Below, in pieces: positions 15,938 to 23,983 of a stretch of 64,000 nucleotides of DNA (positions are counted from its first letter, which is position 1; the number at the start of each line of letters is the position of its first letter). Source of the stretch: an uncultured Archangium sp. Lineage in GTDB: Bacteria > Myxococcota > Myxococcia > Myxococcales > Myxococcaceae. The notes under the pieces are model-generated. The model did not search any database. It was not told where the DNA came from and was given only the letters and a program-made list of their open reading frames with translations. Location: contig CAIVGN010000127.1 of the NCBI GenBank assembly GCA_903905455.1, positions 62,001 through 126,000 on the forward strand, given 5' to 3'. The position numbers were made by a program, and so were the translations under genes.

Positions 15938-16783
15938 TCAGGCGCGGCCCTCCTTCCGCGCGCGCACGGCCTCGACCAACTCGCGATCGAGCACCCGGTC
16001 GGCGGTCAGGCGCATGAACTGCTTGGGCGCGGCGAAGGCGAGCAGCCGCTCCCGCACGGCCGGGGACGGCGCGTCGATGACCACCGAGGGCGTGCCGATG
16101 CCCGCGTGCGTCGCCGGCCAGTGCAGCTCGGCCTTGATCAACTCCATCAGCACGCTGCGCGAGAGCACCCGCGCCTCTTCGCCCGGAAGCAGGAACCAGT
16201 CGATGCCGGTGGGGAAACACAGCGGCAGGTCGGCGGTCCACGAGACCCCGGTGGCGAGGTCGCCTTCGGCGTCGAGCAGCAACAGCGCGGTAGGCACGTA
16301 GGCGGGCGGCAGGTCGGCCCCCTCGAACAGCGCCTGGGTGCGCTCACGCGCGAAATTCCACGCCCACACCAGGTGGTTGGCTTCCCGGGGCAGCGACCAG
16401 AGTTCCGCGCCTTCGTCGAGGGCCACCTCGTAGCCGGCGCGGTTGCCCGCGTTCCACCCGCGCAGGAACCCCTCGGGGCTGTACGGCCCTTCGCCCATGC
16501 CCTCCATCTGGGGGTCCGAGATCTCGAGGCCGAAGTGGGCCACGAAGGGGCTCAGCGTGAGCTCTGCCTCGAGCCCGAAGACGTGGGACCGCAGGTAGCC
16601 GAGGCTGAACGTGGGGAGCCCCGCGCCCTCCTGGCAGTCGAAGGCGAAGTACACCCCGGTGGCCTCGTTCTCGAACACCACCCGCTCGGGGTGCACGTGC
16701 GCGAACGGGCGCGCCGCGAGCCAGTCGATCAGGGCCCTGCGCGGGGGAGCGTCGGCGCTCCGGAAGAACAGCTCGTAGCTCAC
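15938..16783 (-). CDS. Protein of unknown function (~281 aa)
   Basis: Start taken at a GTG (16783, VSYELFFRSADAPPRRAL); longer in-frame starts exist but add an Arg-rich tail. No signal peptide or membrane helix. Features: RPFAHVHPERVVFENEATG, FDCQEGAGLPTFSLGYLRSH, GPYSPEGFLRGWNAGNR and a Leu-rich YVPTALLLLDAEGD. The C-terminus is RLTADRVLDRELVEAVRARK. The fold looks alpha/beta, and similar uncharacterised proteins may occur in other myxobacteria, but no family was recognised. Its 3' end borders the hairpin islet and has a partial look-alike at 14733-14800. Confidence 0.6.
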   Translation of the reverse strand: MSYELFFRSADAPPRRALIDWLAARPFAHVHPERVVFENEATGVYFAFDCQEGAGLPTFSLGYLRSHVFGLEAELTLSPFVAHFGLEISDPQMEGMGEGPYSPEGFLRGWNAGNRAGYEVALDEGAELWSLPREANHLVWAWNFARERTQALFEGADLPPAYVPTALLLLDAEGDLATGVSWTADLPLCFPTGIDWFLLPGEEARVLSRSVLMELIKAELHWPATHAGIGTPSVVIDAPSPAVRERLLAFAAPKQFMRLTADRVLDRELVEAVRARKEGRA

Positions 16784-16853
16784 GCCCCCACGCTCGCGCT
16801 TTCGGGGGCCCCACTCAACAGGTGGCCTGACGCGGTGGGCCACGGTTCGTGCC

Positions 16854-16882
16854 TTGACTTGAATCAAGCCCGCTGAGATCTC
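16854..16882 (+). promoter_or_regulatory. Promoter region of maiA-hppD with two short palindromes
   Basis: TTGACT (16854-16859) is a plausible -35. Overlapping it is CTTGAATCAAG (16858-16868), a perfect palindrome around one A. TGAGATCTCA (16873-16882) is a second perfect palindrome, 8 nt before the GTG of maiA. Either could bind a repressor of tyrosine catabolism. No clear -10 was identified. Confidence 0.4.
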
Positions 16883-16890
16883 ACCGCACC

Positions 16891-17535
16891 GTGAAGCTCT
16901 TCAACTACTGGCGCTCCTCCGCGAGCTACCGCGTTCGCCTGGCCCTGGGCTTCAAGGGCCTGCCCTACGAGTACGTCGCGGTGAACCTGGCGAAGGGCGA
17001 GCAGCACGACGCGGCCCACGCCCAGCGCAACCCCTGGCACGGCGTGCCGGTGCTCGAGGTGATGGAAGAACGCCAGGCGGTGCAGCTCACGCAGTCGGTG
17101 GCCATCGTGGAGTACCTCGAGGAGCGCTACCCCACCCCGCCGCTCTTCCCCACCGGCGCCGTGGCGCGCGCGCGCATGCGGGCGATGGTCGAGGTGGTGA
17201 ACTCCGGCATCCAGCCGCTGCACAACCTCCAGGTGAACAACTACGTGAAGGACGTGCTCAAGGGTGACCCGAAGGCCTGGGCCGCCACGTGGATCGACAA
17301 GGGCCTCGACGCGCTCGAAGCGCTGGCGAAGCAGTCGGCCGGCGCCTTCATGGTGGGCGACCAGTTCACCTTCGCCGACGCGTGCCTCCTGCCGCAGCTC
17401 TACGGGGCGCGGCGCTTTGCCTCGGTCGACCCCTCGCGCGTGCCGACGTTGGCGCGCATCGAGGCGACCTGTTTCACGCTCGGCTTCGTGCAGCAGGCGA
17501 AGCCCGAGTCGCAGCCTGACGCAGTGGCAGCCTGA
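16891..17535 (+). CDS. maiA: Maleylacetoacetate isomerase
   Basis: 214 residues with a GTG start. GST zeta-class fold: NYWRSSASYRVRLALGFKG carries the SSxSxRVR glutathione-binding/catalytic motif, then NPWHGVPVLEV and LTQSVAIVEYLEERYP (thioredoxin half). The helical C-terminal half has FMVGDQFTFADACLLPQLY. It isomerises maleylacetoacetate to fumarylacetoacetate using glutathione in tyrosine and homogentisate degradation. hppD follows 31 nt downstream and hmgA is 3.4 kb further on. No fumarylacetoacetase gene is in the window. Confidence 0.93.
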   Translation: MKLFNYWRSSASYRVRLALGFKGLPYEYVAVNLAKGEQHDAAHAQRNPWHGVPVLEVMEERQAVQLTQSVAIVEYLEERYPTPPLFPTGAVARARMRAMVEVVNSGIQPLHNLQVNNYVKDVLKGDPKAWAATWIDKGLDALEALAKQSAGAFMVGDQFTFADACLLPQLYGARRFASVDPSRVPTLARIEATCFTLGFVQQAKPESQPDAVAA

Positions 17536-17566
17536 TCAACTGATCTAATCCCCAGGGAACCTGAAC

Positions 17567-18727
17567 ATGGAATCGCTCGGCATCATCAAGGTGGAGTCGG
17601 TGCACTGGTACGTCCACGACATGGCGCGCACGCGCCGTTTCTACACGGAGCTGATGGACTTCGCGGAGCTGGGCGAGTCGAGCCCCGAGCTGACGAAGCG
17701 GGGCCGCCAGCACTCGGTGGTGTTCAACGCCGGCGACATCACGCTCATCTGCTCGGCGCCGGTGGGCGAGGGCGGCCGCGCGGCACGCTGGCTCAAGAAG
17801 CACCCCGAGGGCGTGGGCACGCTCAACTTCCTGGTGAAGGACGTGGACCACGCCTTCAAGCTGCTCGAGGCCCGCGGCGGCACGATCATCGACGACAGCA
17901 TCCAGCGCTTCACCGACGACAAGGGCGGCAAGCTGGCGTTCTTCAGCATCACCACGCCGTTCGGCAACACCACCTTCCGCTTCCTGCAGCGCGACGGCTA
18001 CGAGGCCCAGTACCCGGGCTACGTGGCGCACGCGACGCCGAAGGGCGGCAAGAACAAGTTCGGCTTCGCCAAGGTCGACCACATCACCTCGAACTTCCGC
18101 ACCCTGGCGCCGATGGTGCTGTGGATGAAGCACGTGATGGGCTTCGAGGAGTTCTGGAACATCGCGTTCCACACCGAGGAGGACATCACCGCCGGCGACC
18201 AGCACGGCACCGGGCTCAAGTCGACGGTGATGTGGGACCCGCACAGCTCGGTGAAGTTCGCCAACAACGAGCCCTCGCGGCCGCGCTTCAAGCAGTCCCA
18301 GATCAACGTCTACGTGGAAGACCAGCGCGGCGAGGGCGTGCAGCACCTGGCGTTCATCGTCAAGGACATCGTGGGCACGGTGAAGGCCATGCGCGACACC
18401 GAGGGCCTCGCGTTCCTGGGCACGCCGGACAGCTACTACGACTACCTCCCGGAGCGGCTCGACAAGGGCGGCATCAAGCGCATCGACGAGAGCATCGAGG
18501 TGCTGCGTGACCTGAAGATCCTCATCGATGGGCACAAGGAGCACCAGTACATGCTGCAGATCTTCATGAAGGAGAACTCGCAGCTGCTCAAGGACCGCGA
18601 GTCCGGCCCGTTCTTCTACGAGATCATCCAGCGCAAGGGCGACAAGGGCTTCGGCGGCGGCAACTTCAAGGCGCTCTTCGAGAGCATCGAACGCGCCCAG
18701 GCTGCCGAGCGCGCCGCCGGTCGCTGA
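17567..18727 (+). CDS. hppD: 4-hydroxyphenylpyruvate dioxygenase
   Basis: 386 residues; AGGGA 8 nt before the ATG. Two vicinal-oxygen-chelate halves. Iron ligands are visible: His172 in KVDHITSN, His260 in GVQHLAFIVKD and Glu352 in FFYEIIQRKG. The C-terminal GFGGGNFKALFESIE is the HPPD signature. It converts 4-hydroxyphenylpyruvate to homogentisate, the substrate of HmgA (20956). Likely co-transcribed with maiA. Length and motifs are standard. Confidence 0.97.
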   Translation: MESLGIIKVESVHWYVHDMARTRRFYTELMDFAELGESSPELTKRGRQHSVVFNAGDITLICSAPVGEGGRAARWLKKHPEGVGTLNFLVKDVDHAFKLLEARGGTIIDDSIQRFTDDKGGKLAFFSITTPFGNTTFRFLQRDGYEAQYPGYVAHATPKGGKNKFGFAKVDHITSNFRTLAPMVLWMKHVMGFEEFWNIAFHTEEDITAGDQHGTGLKSTVMWDPHSSVKFANNEPSRPRFKQSQINVYVEDQRGEGVQHLAFIVKDIVGTVKAMRDTEGLAFLGTPDSYYDYLPERLDKGGIKRIDESIEVLRDLKILIDGHKEHQYMLQIFMKENSQLLKDRESGPFFYEIIQRKGDKGFGGGNFKALFESIERAQAAERAAGR

Positions 18728-18736
18728 AGCCGGGAC

Positions 18737-20776
18737 TCACCTTGCGGGCGGAACGGGAAACCCCTTCGCCCGCAGCAGCGCATCGGGCCTCGGGTCACGC
18801 CCGCGGAAGTCGCGGAACGCCTGCTCGGGGTCCACCGTGTTGCCCACCGACATGATGGTCTGCTGGAAGCGCCGCGCGACCTGCGCGTCGTACGGCCCGG
18901 AGGCCTCGAGGAACGCCTCGTACGCGTCTCGCTCGAGGACCTCGGCCCACAGGTAGCTGTAGTACCCGGCCGCGTAGCCGCCCGCGAAGATGTGCCCGAA
19001 GGCGGGAATGCGGTGGCGCATCACCAACTGCGGCGGCATGCCCAGTTCAGCCAACGCGTCGCGCTCGAAGGCCCTGGGGTCGATGGGCGCGTCGCCCGCG
19101 AGGTGGAGCTTCATGTCCACGATGGCGCTGGCCTGCGCCTCGGCCGTGGAGAAGCCCTCGTTGAAGGTGCGCGCCTGCTCGATGCGCGTCAGCAGGCTCT
19201 CGGGGATGCGCTCGCCCTTCGCGTTGACCAGGTGCTGCAGCACCTCGGGCGTGGAGAGGAAGTTCTCGTGGAACTGCGAGGGGAACTCCACGAAGTCGCG
19301 GGTGGTGTTGGTGCCCGAGAGCGTGGGGTAGGTCACCTGCGAGTTGAGCCCGTGCAGCGCGTGGCCGAACTCGTGGAACATGGTGCGCGCGTCGTCCCAC
19401 GAGAGGAGCACCGGCTCCCCGGGCGCGGGCTTGATGAAGTTCGAGTTGTTCGAGACCAGGGTGGAGATGGGCTGCTCGAGGTGGCGCTGGTCGCGGTAGG
19501 CGCTCATCCACGCGCCGGACTGCTTGCCCTGCCGCGCGTAGGGGTCGAAGTACCACAGGCCCACGTGCGCCCCGCCGCGGGTCACGTCGTAGACGCTCAT
19601 GTCGGCGTTGAAGACCGGCACGCCCTCCACCCTGGTGAAGGTGAACTCGTAGAGCTTGAGCGCGACCTGGAACATCGCCTCGCGAATGCGGTCGAGCTGG
19701 AGCCAGGGCTTCACCTCCTCGAGATCCAGGTCGTACTTCGCCTTGCGCAGCTTCTCCGCGTAGTACCGGTAGTCCCACGGCTCGAGCTGGAGGCCCGCGC
19801 CCTCCGCGTCGGCGATGGCCTGGGCCTCGAGCACGTCGGCCTTGAACTGCGCCACGGCCGGGCGCCACACCGCGAACATCAGGTCGAGGGCGCGCTGGGG
19901 CTCCTTGGCCATGGTGTCGCTCATGCTCCAGTGCGCGTAGCTGGGGTAGCCGAGCAGCTTCGCCTTCTTCGCCCGCACCGTGAGCAACTCGGTCACCAGC
20001 GCGTTGTTGTCGTGGGCGTTGCCGTTGTCGCCGCGGCGGGTCCACATGCCAAAGCCGCGCTCGCGCAGGGCCCGGTTCGAGGCGGTGATGAGGAAGGGCT
20101 CCATGGCCGAGCGGGTGTTGGCGATGGCCCACTTCCCGGTGAGCCCGCGCCGCGCCGCCTCTTCCGCCGCGCTCGAGACCTGCGCCTCGGACAAGCCCGC
20201 GAGGCCCGCGCGCTCGTCGATGACCAGCACCTCGTTCTCCTCGTCGGCGAGCTGGTTCTGGCTGAACTGGGTGCTCAGCTCGGCGATGCGGCGGTTGTAC
20301 TGGGAGAGCTGCGTCTTCTGCGCGGCGTCGAGGTTCGCGCCCTCCTTGGCGAAGGCGTTGAACCAGTGCCAGCACAGGCGCTGCTGCTCCACCGTGAGCT
20401 GGGCCTTGCCCGGTGACTCGTAGACGGCCTTGAGGCGCGCAAAGAGCTTCACGTCCTGAAAGATGGAGTCGGTGAAGGCCGCGAGCTTCGGCGAGAGCTC
20501 CGTCTCCACCGCGCGGAACTCAGGCGTCGAGAGGCCGCCGCTCCACACGCCGTAGAGCGCCATGGCCCGGGCCAGCGGTTGGCCGCTCTTCTCGAGCGCG
20601 AGCAGGGTGTTCTCGAAGGTGGCCGGCGCGGGGTTCTCGGCGATGACCGCGAGCTCCGTAAGCTGCGAGGCCATGGCCGACTCGATGGCCGGCGCGAAGT
20701 CCGAGACGCGGATGGTGTGGAAGGCGGGCACGCCGCCGAAGGGGCCAGTCCAGGGGACGAGGAGCGGGTTGGTCAC
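18737..20776 (-). CDS. M3-family oligopeptidase (oligopeptidase A/Dcp type)
   Basis: 679 residues with a GTG start (VTNPLLVPWTGPFGGVP). The zinc site HEFGH is in ARTMFHEFGHALHGL near residue 467, and the third ligand Glu is ~28 residues further (TTRDFVEFPSQ). C-terminal HIFAGGYAAGYYSYLWAEVLERDAYEAF is the conserved M3 Gly/Tyr segment. No signal peptide, so probably cytosolic; it degrades short peptides. It sits between hppD and hmgA on the opposite strand and may supply amino acids for catabolism, which is only inference. Confidence 0.93.
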   Translation of the reverse strand: MTNPLLVPWTGPFGGVPAFHTIRVSDFAPAIESAMASQLTELAVIAENPAPATFENTLLALEKSGQPLARAMALYGVWSGGLSTPEFRAVETELSPKLAAFTDSIFQDVKLFARLKAVYESPGKAQLTVEQQRLCWHWFNAFAKEGANLDAAQKTQLSQYNRRIAELSTQFSQNQLADEENEVLVIDERAGLAGLSEAQVSSAAEEAARRGLTGKWAIANTRSAMEPFLITASNRALRERGFGMWTRRGDNGNAHDNNALVTELLTVRAKKAKLLGYPSYAHWSMSDTMAKEPQRALDLMFAVWRPAVAQFKADVLEAQAIADAEGAGLQLEPWDYRYYAEKLRKAKYDLDLEEVKPWLQLDRIREAMFQVALKLYEFTFTRVEGVPVFNADMSVYDVTRGGAHVGLWYFDPYARQGKQSGAWMSAYRDQRHLEQPISTLVSNNSNFIKPAPGEPVLLSWDDARTMFHEFGHALHGLNSQVTYPTLSGTNTTRDFVEFPSQFHENFLSTPEVLQHLVNAKGERIPESLLTRIEQARTFNEGFSTAEAQASAIVDMKLHLAGDAPIDPRAFERDALAELGMPPQLVMRHRIPAFGHIFAGGYAAGYYSYLWAEVLERDAYEAFLEASGPYDAQVARRFQQTIMSVGNTVDPEQAFRDFRGRDPRPDALLRAKGFPVPPAR

Positions 20777-20955
20777 CGCGGCACGCTTTCACGTCGCGCG
20801 GGGTTCGTCAGCGCGGAACGGCAAGGCCCTGGGGAACACGGGCAGGTCGGGGTCGCCTCCGTGGGAGCCCCGCGTCGCCAGCGTCGCATGCCCGCGTGAC
20901 CCAACCGGCCGCCTCGATGTGCAAGCTCTTCGCCACCCCGTGCTAGACGGCGCGG

Positions 20956-22116
20956 ATGATCGAACGCCTCGTCAACGGCACCGTGCCCAGGAAGCACCAC
21001 CTGCAGCTGCGCGACGCCGCGGGACACCTGCACTTCGAGCACTGCATCACCCAGGAAGGCTTCGACGCGCCGTACACCATCACCTACCACCGCCACGCGC
21101 CGCACCGGCAGGAGCCCGCGGTCACCACCCACGGCTGGGCCTCGAAGGTCGCGGCCGTCTCCACCGACCTGCGCAAGCGCCACTTCCTCTCGCAGAAGCT
21201 CGACGCGTCGCCGAAGAGCCCGCTCGATGCCCGCGTGCCGCTGCTCTTCAACGCCGACATCACCGTGGGCATCGTCAAGCCTGGCACCGAAGACACCGCG
21301 TACTTCATCAACGGCGACGGCGACGACCTCTTCTACGTGCACCAGGGCGGCGGCACCCTGCGCACCCTGCTGGGCGACGTCGAGTTCAACGAGGGCGACT
21401 ACGTCTACGTGCCCCGCGGCCTCCTCCACCGCTTCCTCCCCCGCCCGGGCATGCCCCAGTGGTGGCTGTGGATGGAGTGCCGCTCCGGGCTCCACGTGCC
21501 CCGCCAGTGGCGCAACCAGGTCGGCCAGCTGCGCATGGACGCGCCCTACTGCCACCGCGACTTCCGCCCGCCCACCTTCATCGGTCCCCGCGACGAAGGG
21601 TTGCGCGAGACGGTCATCAAGCGCGGCGATCGCTTCCACGGCTTCACCACGAAAGAAGCCCCCCTCGACGTGGTGGGCTGGGACGGCAGCGTCTACCCCT
21701 GGGCCTTCCCCATCTTGAACTTCCAGCCGCGCGTGGGCCTCACGCACCTCCCGCCCACCTGGCACGGCACCTTCGCCATGAAGGGCGCGCTGGTGTGCAG
21801 CTTCGTCCCCCGGCCCGTCGACTTTCACCCCGAGGCCGTGCCCTGCCCGTACCCGCACTCCTCGGTCGACGTCGATGAGTTCATCTTCTACTGCAAGGGC
21901 AACTTCACCTCGCGCAAGGGCGTGAGCCCGGGCTCCATCAGCTTCCACCCCGCGGGCATTCCCCACGGGCCGCACCCCGGCAGCTACGAGGCCAGCCTCG
22001 GCACCAGGGAGACCAACGAGTTGGCGGTGATGCTCGACTGCGCCCTGCCGCTGCAGGCGACGACCCATGCGTTGGGCCTCGAAGACCCCAACTACATGGC
22101 GAGCTTCATCCCCTGA
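20956..22116 (+). CDS. hmgA: Homogentisate 1,2-dioxygenase
   Basis: 386 residues; TAGACG starts exactly 12 nt before the ATG. Cupin architecture. Visible segments: AYFINGDGDDLFYVHQGGG, PRGLLHRFLP, then NFQPRVGLTHLPPTWHGTF and FHPAGIPHGPHPGSYEAS, which contain the iron-binding His residues. It cleaves homogentisate to maleylacetoacetate, feeding MaiA. Slightly shorter than the ~430-residue human-type enzymes but normal for bacterial homologues of this type. Confidence 0.93.
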   Translation: MIERLVNGTVPRKHHLQLRDAAGHLHFEHCITQEGFDAPYTITYHRHAPHRQEPAVTTHGWASKVAAVSTDLRKRHFLSQKLDASPKSPLDARVPLLFNADITVGIVKPGTEDTAYFINGDGDDLFYVHQGGGTLRTLLGDVEFNEGDYVYVPRGLLHRFLPRPGMPQWWLWMECRSGLHVPRQWRNQVGQLRMDAPYCHRDFRPPTFIGPRDEGLRETVIKRGDRFHGFTTKEAPLDVVGWDGSVYPWAFPILNFQPRVGLTHLPPTWHGTFAMKGALVCSFVPRPVDFHPEAVPCPYPHSSVDVDEFIFYCKGNFTSRKGVSPGSISFHPAGIPHGPHPGSYEASLGTRETNELAVMLDCALPLQATTHALGLEDPNYMASFIP

Positions 22117-22189
22117 CAGCCCGTCACGGAGTTGACGCGAACGAATTGCGTGGGCCTTCGGCTTCGTTCTCAGTACCCATTGATCAACC

Positions 22190-23353
22190 GTGACTGCCGC
22201 CTCAGAGCCAGTGCTGGGCCTCGACCTCGGCACGACGTTTTCCACAGCCGCCCTCGTGGTGAACGGCAAGTTTCACTACGCGGTCGATGAGCGCGGCGAG
22301 GCCTGCATCCCCAGCGTGGTGCACTTCCCCCGGTCGGGCCCGCCCATCGTGGGCACCGAGGCCGACAGGCTGCGCGTCATCGATCCCGAGAACACGGTGT
22401 GGGCCATCAAGCGCGTCATCGGCCGCGGCCTGGACACGCCGCAGGTGCGCAGGCTCCAGGCCGGCGCGGTGTTCAAGCTCGTGGGCCGCGGCACCGACGA
22501 GGTGATGGTGCGCACCCGCTCGGGGGACCACTCGGCCAGCGAGGTGGCCTCGATCCTCCTGCGCGACATGAGGGAGCGCGCCCAGCACCGCTTCGGCCGG
22601 ACCATCTCCAAGGCCGTGGTCACCGTGCCGGTGCTCGCGCCGACCGCGGTGCGCACCAACATGGTGAAGCTGGGCCGCATGGCCGGCCTCGAGGTGCTGC
22701 GCGTCATCTCCGAGCCCGTGGCCGGGGCGCTGGCCCGCGGCATCGCCGGCGCCGGGGACACGGGCGAACCGCGCCTCATCTTCGACTTCGGCGGCGGCAC
22801 CCTGGACATCGCCGTGGTGCAGCACGTGGAAGACCGGGTGAAGGTGCTCGCGGCCAGCGGCGACGACAGCCTGGGCGGCGACGACTTCGACACCGCCTTC
22901 GCGCGCTTCATCGCCAGCCACGTGTGGGGCCACCACCAGTTCGACGTCACCAAGGACGTCATCCTCTCCGACACCATCCACCGCACCTGCGAGAAGGTGA
23001 AGCGCGCCCTCTCGGCGAGCCCCAGCGCGCGGTACTTCATTCCCGAGGCTCTCGGCGTCCGCGGCCGCAAGTGGGACATCGAGCTCGTCGTCACCCGCGA
23101 GATGATGTCTTCCGTCTGGGAAGAATTAATCAGCCGCGCTGTCCAGGTGACGCGCGAAACCCTTGATGCCAGTGGGGTCGACCCGGCGCGGCTCTCGGTG
23201 GTGAGCCTGATCGGCGGCACCACCTTCGTGCCCCAGGTGCGCGAGGCGGTGGCCCGGGCCTTCGGACGACCGCTCGACGTGGAGGCGGATCCCCAGACCG
23301 CCGTGGCCCGCGGGGCGTCTTTCCTCGGCGCGTTCCCCCTGCTGGTCAGATAA
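22190..23353 (+). CDS. Hsp70/DnaK-like ATPase lacking a substrate-binding domain
   Basis: 387 residues, GTG start. Phosphate-1 GLDLGTTFSTAALV, then IFDFGGGTLDIAVVQH (phosphate-2), GDDSLGGDDFD and SLIGGTTFVPQVREAV (adenosine motif) define a complete Hsp70 nucleotide-binding domain. The protein ends right after GASFLGAFPLLVR, where DnaK would continue into the linker and substrate-binding domain, so it is an ATPase-only form. The co-oriented TPR protein at 23408 could be a partner. Confidence 0.88.
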   Translation: MTAASEPVLGLDLGTTFSTAALVVNGKFHYAVDERGEACIPSVVHFPRSGPPIVGTEADRLRVIDPENTVWAIKRVIGRGLDTPQVRRLQAGAVFKLVGRGTDEVMVRTRSGDHSASEVASILLRDMRERAQHRFGRTISKAVVTVPVLAPTAVRTNMVKLGRMAGLEVLRVISEPVAGALARGIAGAGDTGEPRLIFDFGGGTLDIAVVQHVEDRVKVLAASGDDSLGGDDFDTAFARFIASHVWGHHQFDVTKDVILSDTIHRTCEKVKRALSASPSARYFIPEALGVRGRKWDIELVVTREMMSSVWEELISRAVQVTRETLDASGVDPARLSVVSLIGGTTFVPQVREAVARAFGRPLDVEADPQTAVARGASFLGAFPLLVR

Positions 23354-23407
23354 ATCACACACGCAGCAGGTGATCGTTTCGATGTCCGCTGGGTCTACAG
23401 TTCCCCC

Positions 23408-23824
23408 ATGGGATTCCTCGGGGGCTTGTTCAAGAAGCAGAGCAATGTGGATCCACTCGACGCACTTCGGGAGAAGGTAGACGCGAACCCGAAGGACGCG
23501 CGGCTGGCGCAAGATCTCGCGGCGCAGCTCAAGGCGAAGGGCGACCTCGTCGGCGCCATCGAGTACTCGCGGCGCGCGGCGCAGGCGCACAAGGCCAACG
23601 GCTTCCTGCAGAAGGCGCTGGCGGTGCTCAAGTCGGCCCAGGCGTGGGACGTGCCGACGCCGGAGCTGCTCAACGAGCTCAGCGAGATCTACCTCGAGCT
23701 CAAGCACAAGGAAGACGCGCGCGGCACGCTGGTCAAGCTGCGGCAGCTTCAGGCGAACACCGGCAACATGGAGGAGCTCAAGCGCATCGACGCGAAGATC
23801 TCCGAGCTGGGGCCGGGGCGCTGA
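23408..23824 (+). CDS. Small TPR-like protein
   Basis: 138 residues; TACAGT exactly 12 nt before the ATG. Starts MGFLGGLFKKQSNVDPLDAL, then helix pairs with TPR spacing: NPKDARLAQDLAAQLKAKGD; LVGAIEYSRRAAQAHKANGF; TPELLNELSEIYLELKHKED. About three TPR units. The initial GFLGGLF may form a short amphipathic helix. Myxobacterial genomes carry many similar small TPR proteins; role unknown. Confidence 0.75.
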   Translation: MGFLGGLFKKQSNVDPLDALREKVDANPKDARLAQDLAAQLKAKGDLVGAIEYSRRAAQAHKANGFLQKALAVLKSAQAWDVPTPELLNELSEIYLELKHKEDARGTLVKLRQLQANTGNMEELKRIDAKISELGPGR

Positions 23825-23839
23825 CCGATACTCGCGGGC

Positions 23840-23983
23840 ATGAACCGCGCGACGGTGCTGGTGCTGCTGGGGGGGCTCGCGTTGACCGCGGCCTTCATGC
23901 TCGCGCCGAAGAAGCCAGTGACCGAGGGGCATCCCTTCACGCCGCGGGCTGACTCGGAAGTCGTCGAGCGCCTCACCCCATGA
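23840..23983 (+). CDS. 47-residue single-pass membrane or exported mini-protein
   Basis: ATG at 23840 begins MNRATVLVLLGGLALTAAFM, a hydrophobic segment, followed by a short polar tail (APKKPVTEGHPFTPRADSEV) and a TGA that overlaps the next gene's ATG (ATGA at 23980-23983). It is 16 nt after the TPR gene's stop. The overlap and codon bias suggest it is translated. No homology recognised; it may be a small anchor or a leader coupled to the HupE-like gene. Confidence 0.55.
   Translation: MNRATVLVLLGGLALTAAFMLAPKKPVTEGHPFTPRADSEVVERLTP

Noticed and set aside
22139-22169. Inverted repeat GAACGAA ... TTCGTTC between hmgA and the Hsp70-like gene
   Set aside because: Only 7 bp arms with a 17-nt spacer and no matching second site; plausible by chance, so not listed as a feature.
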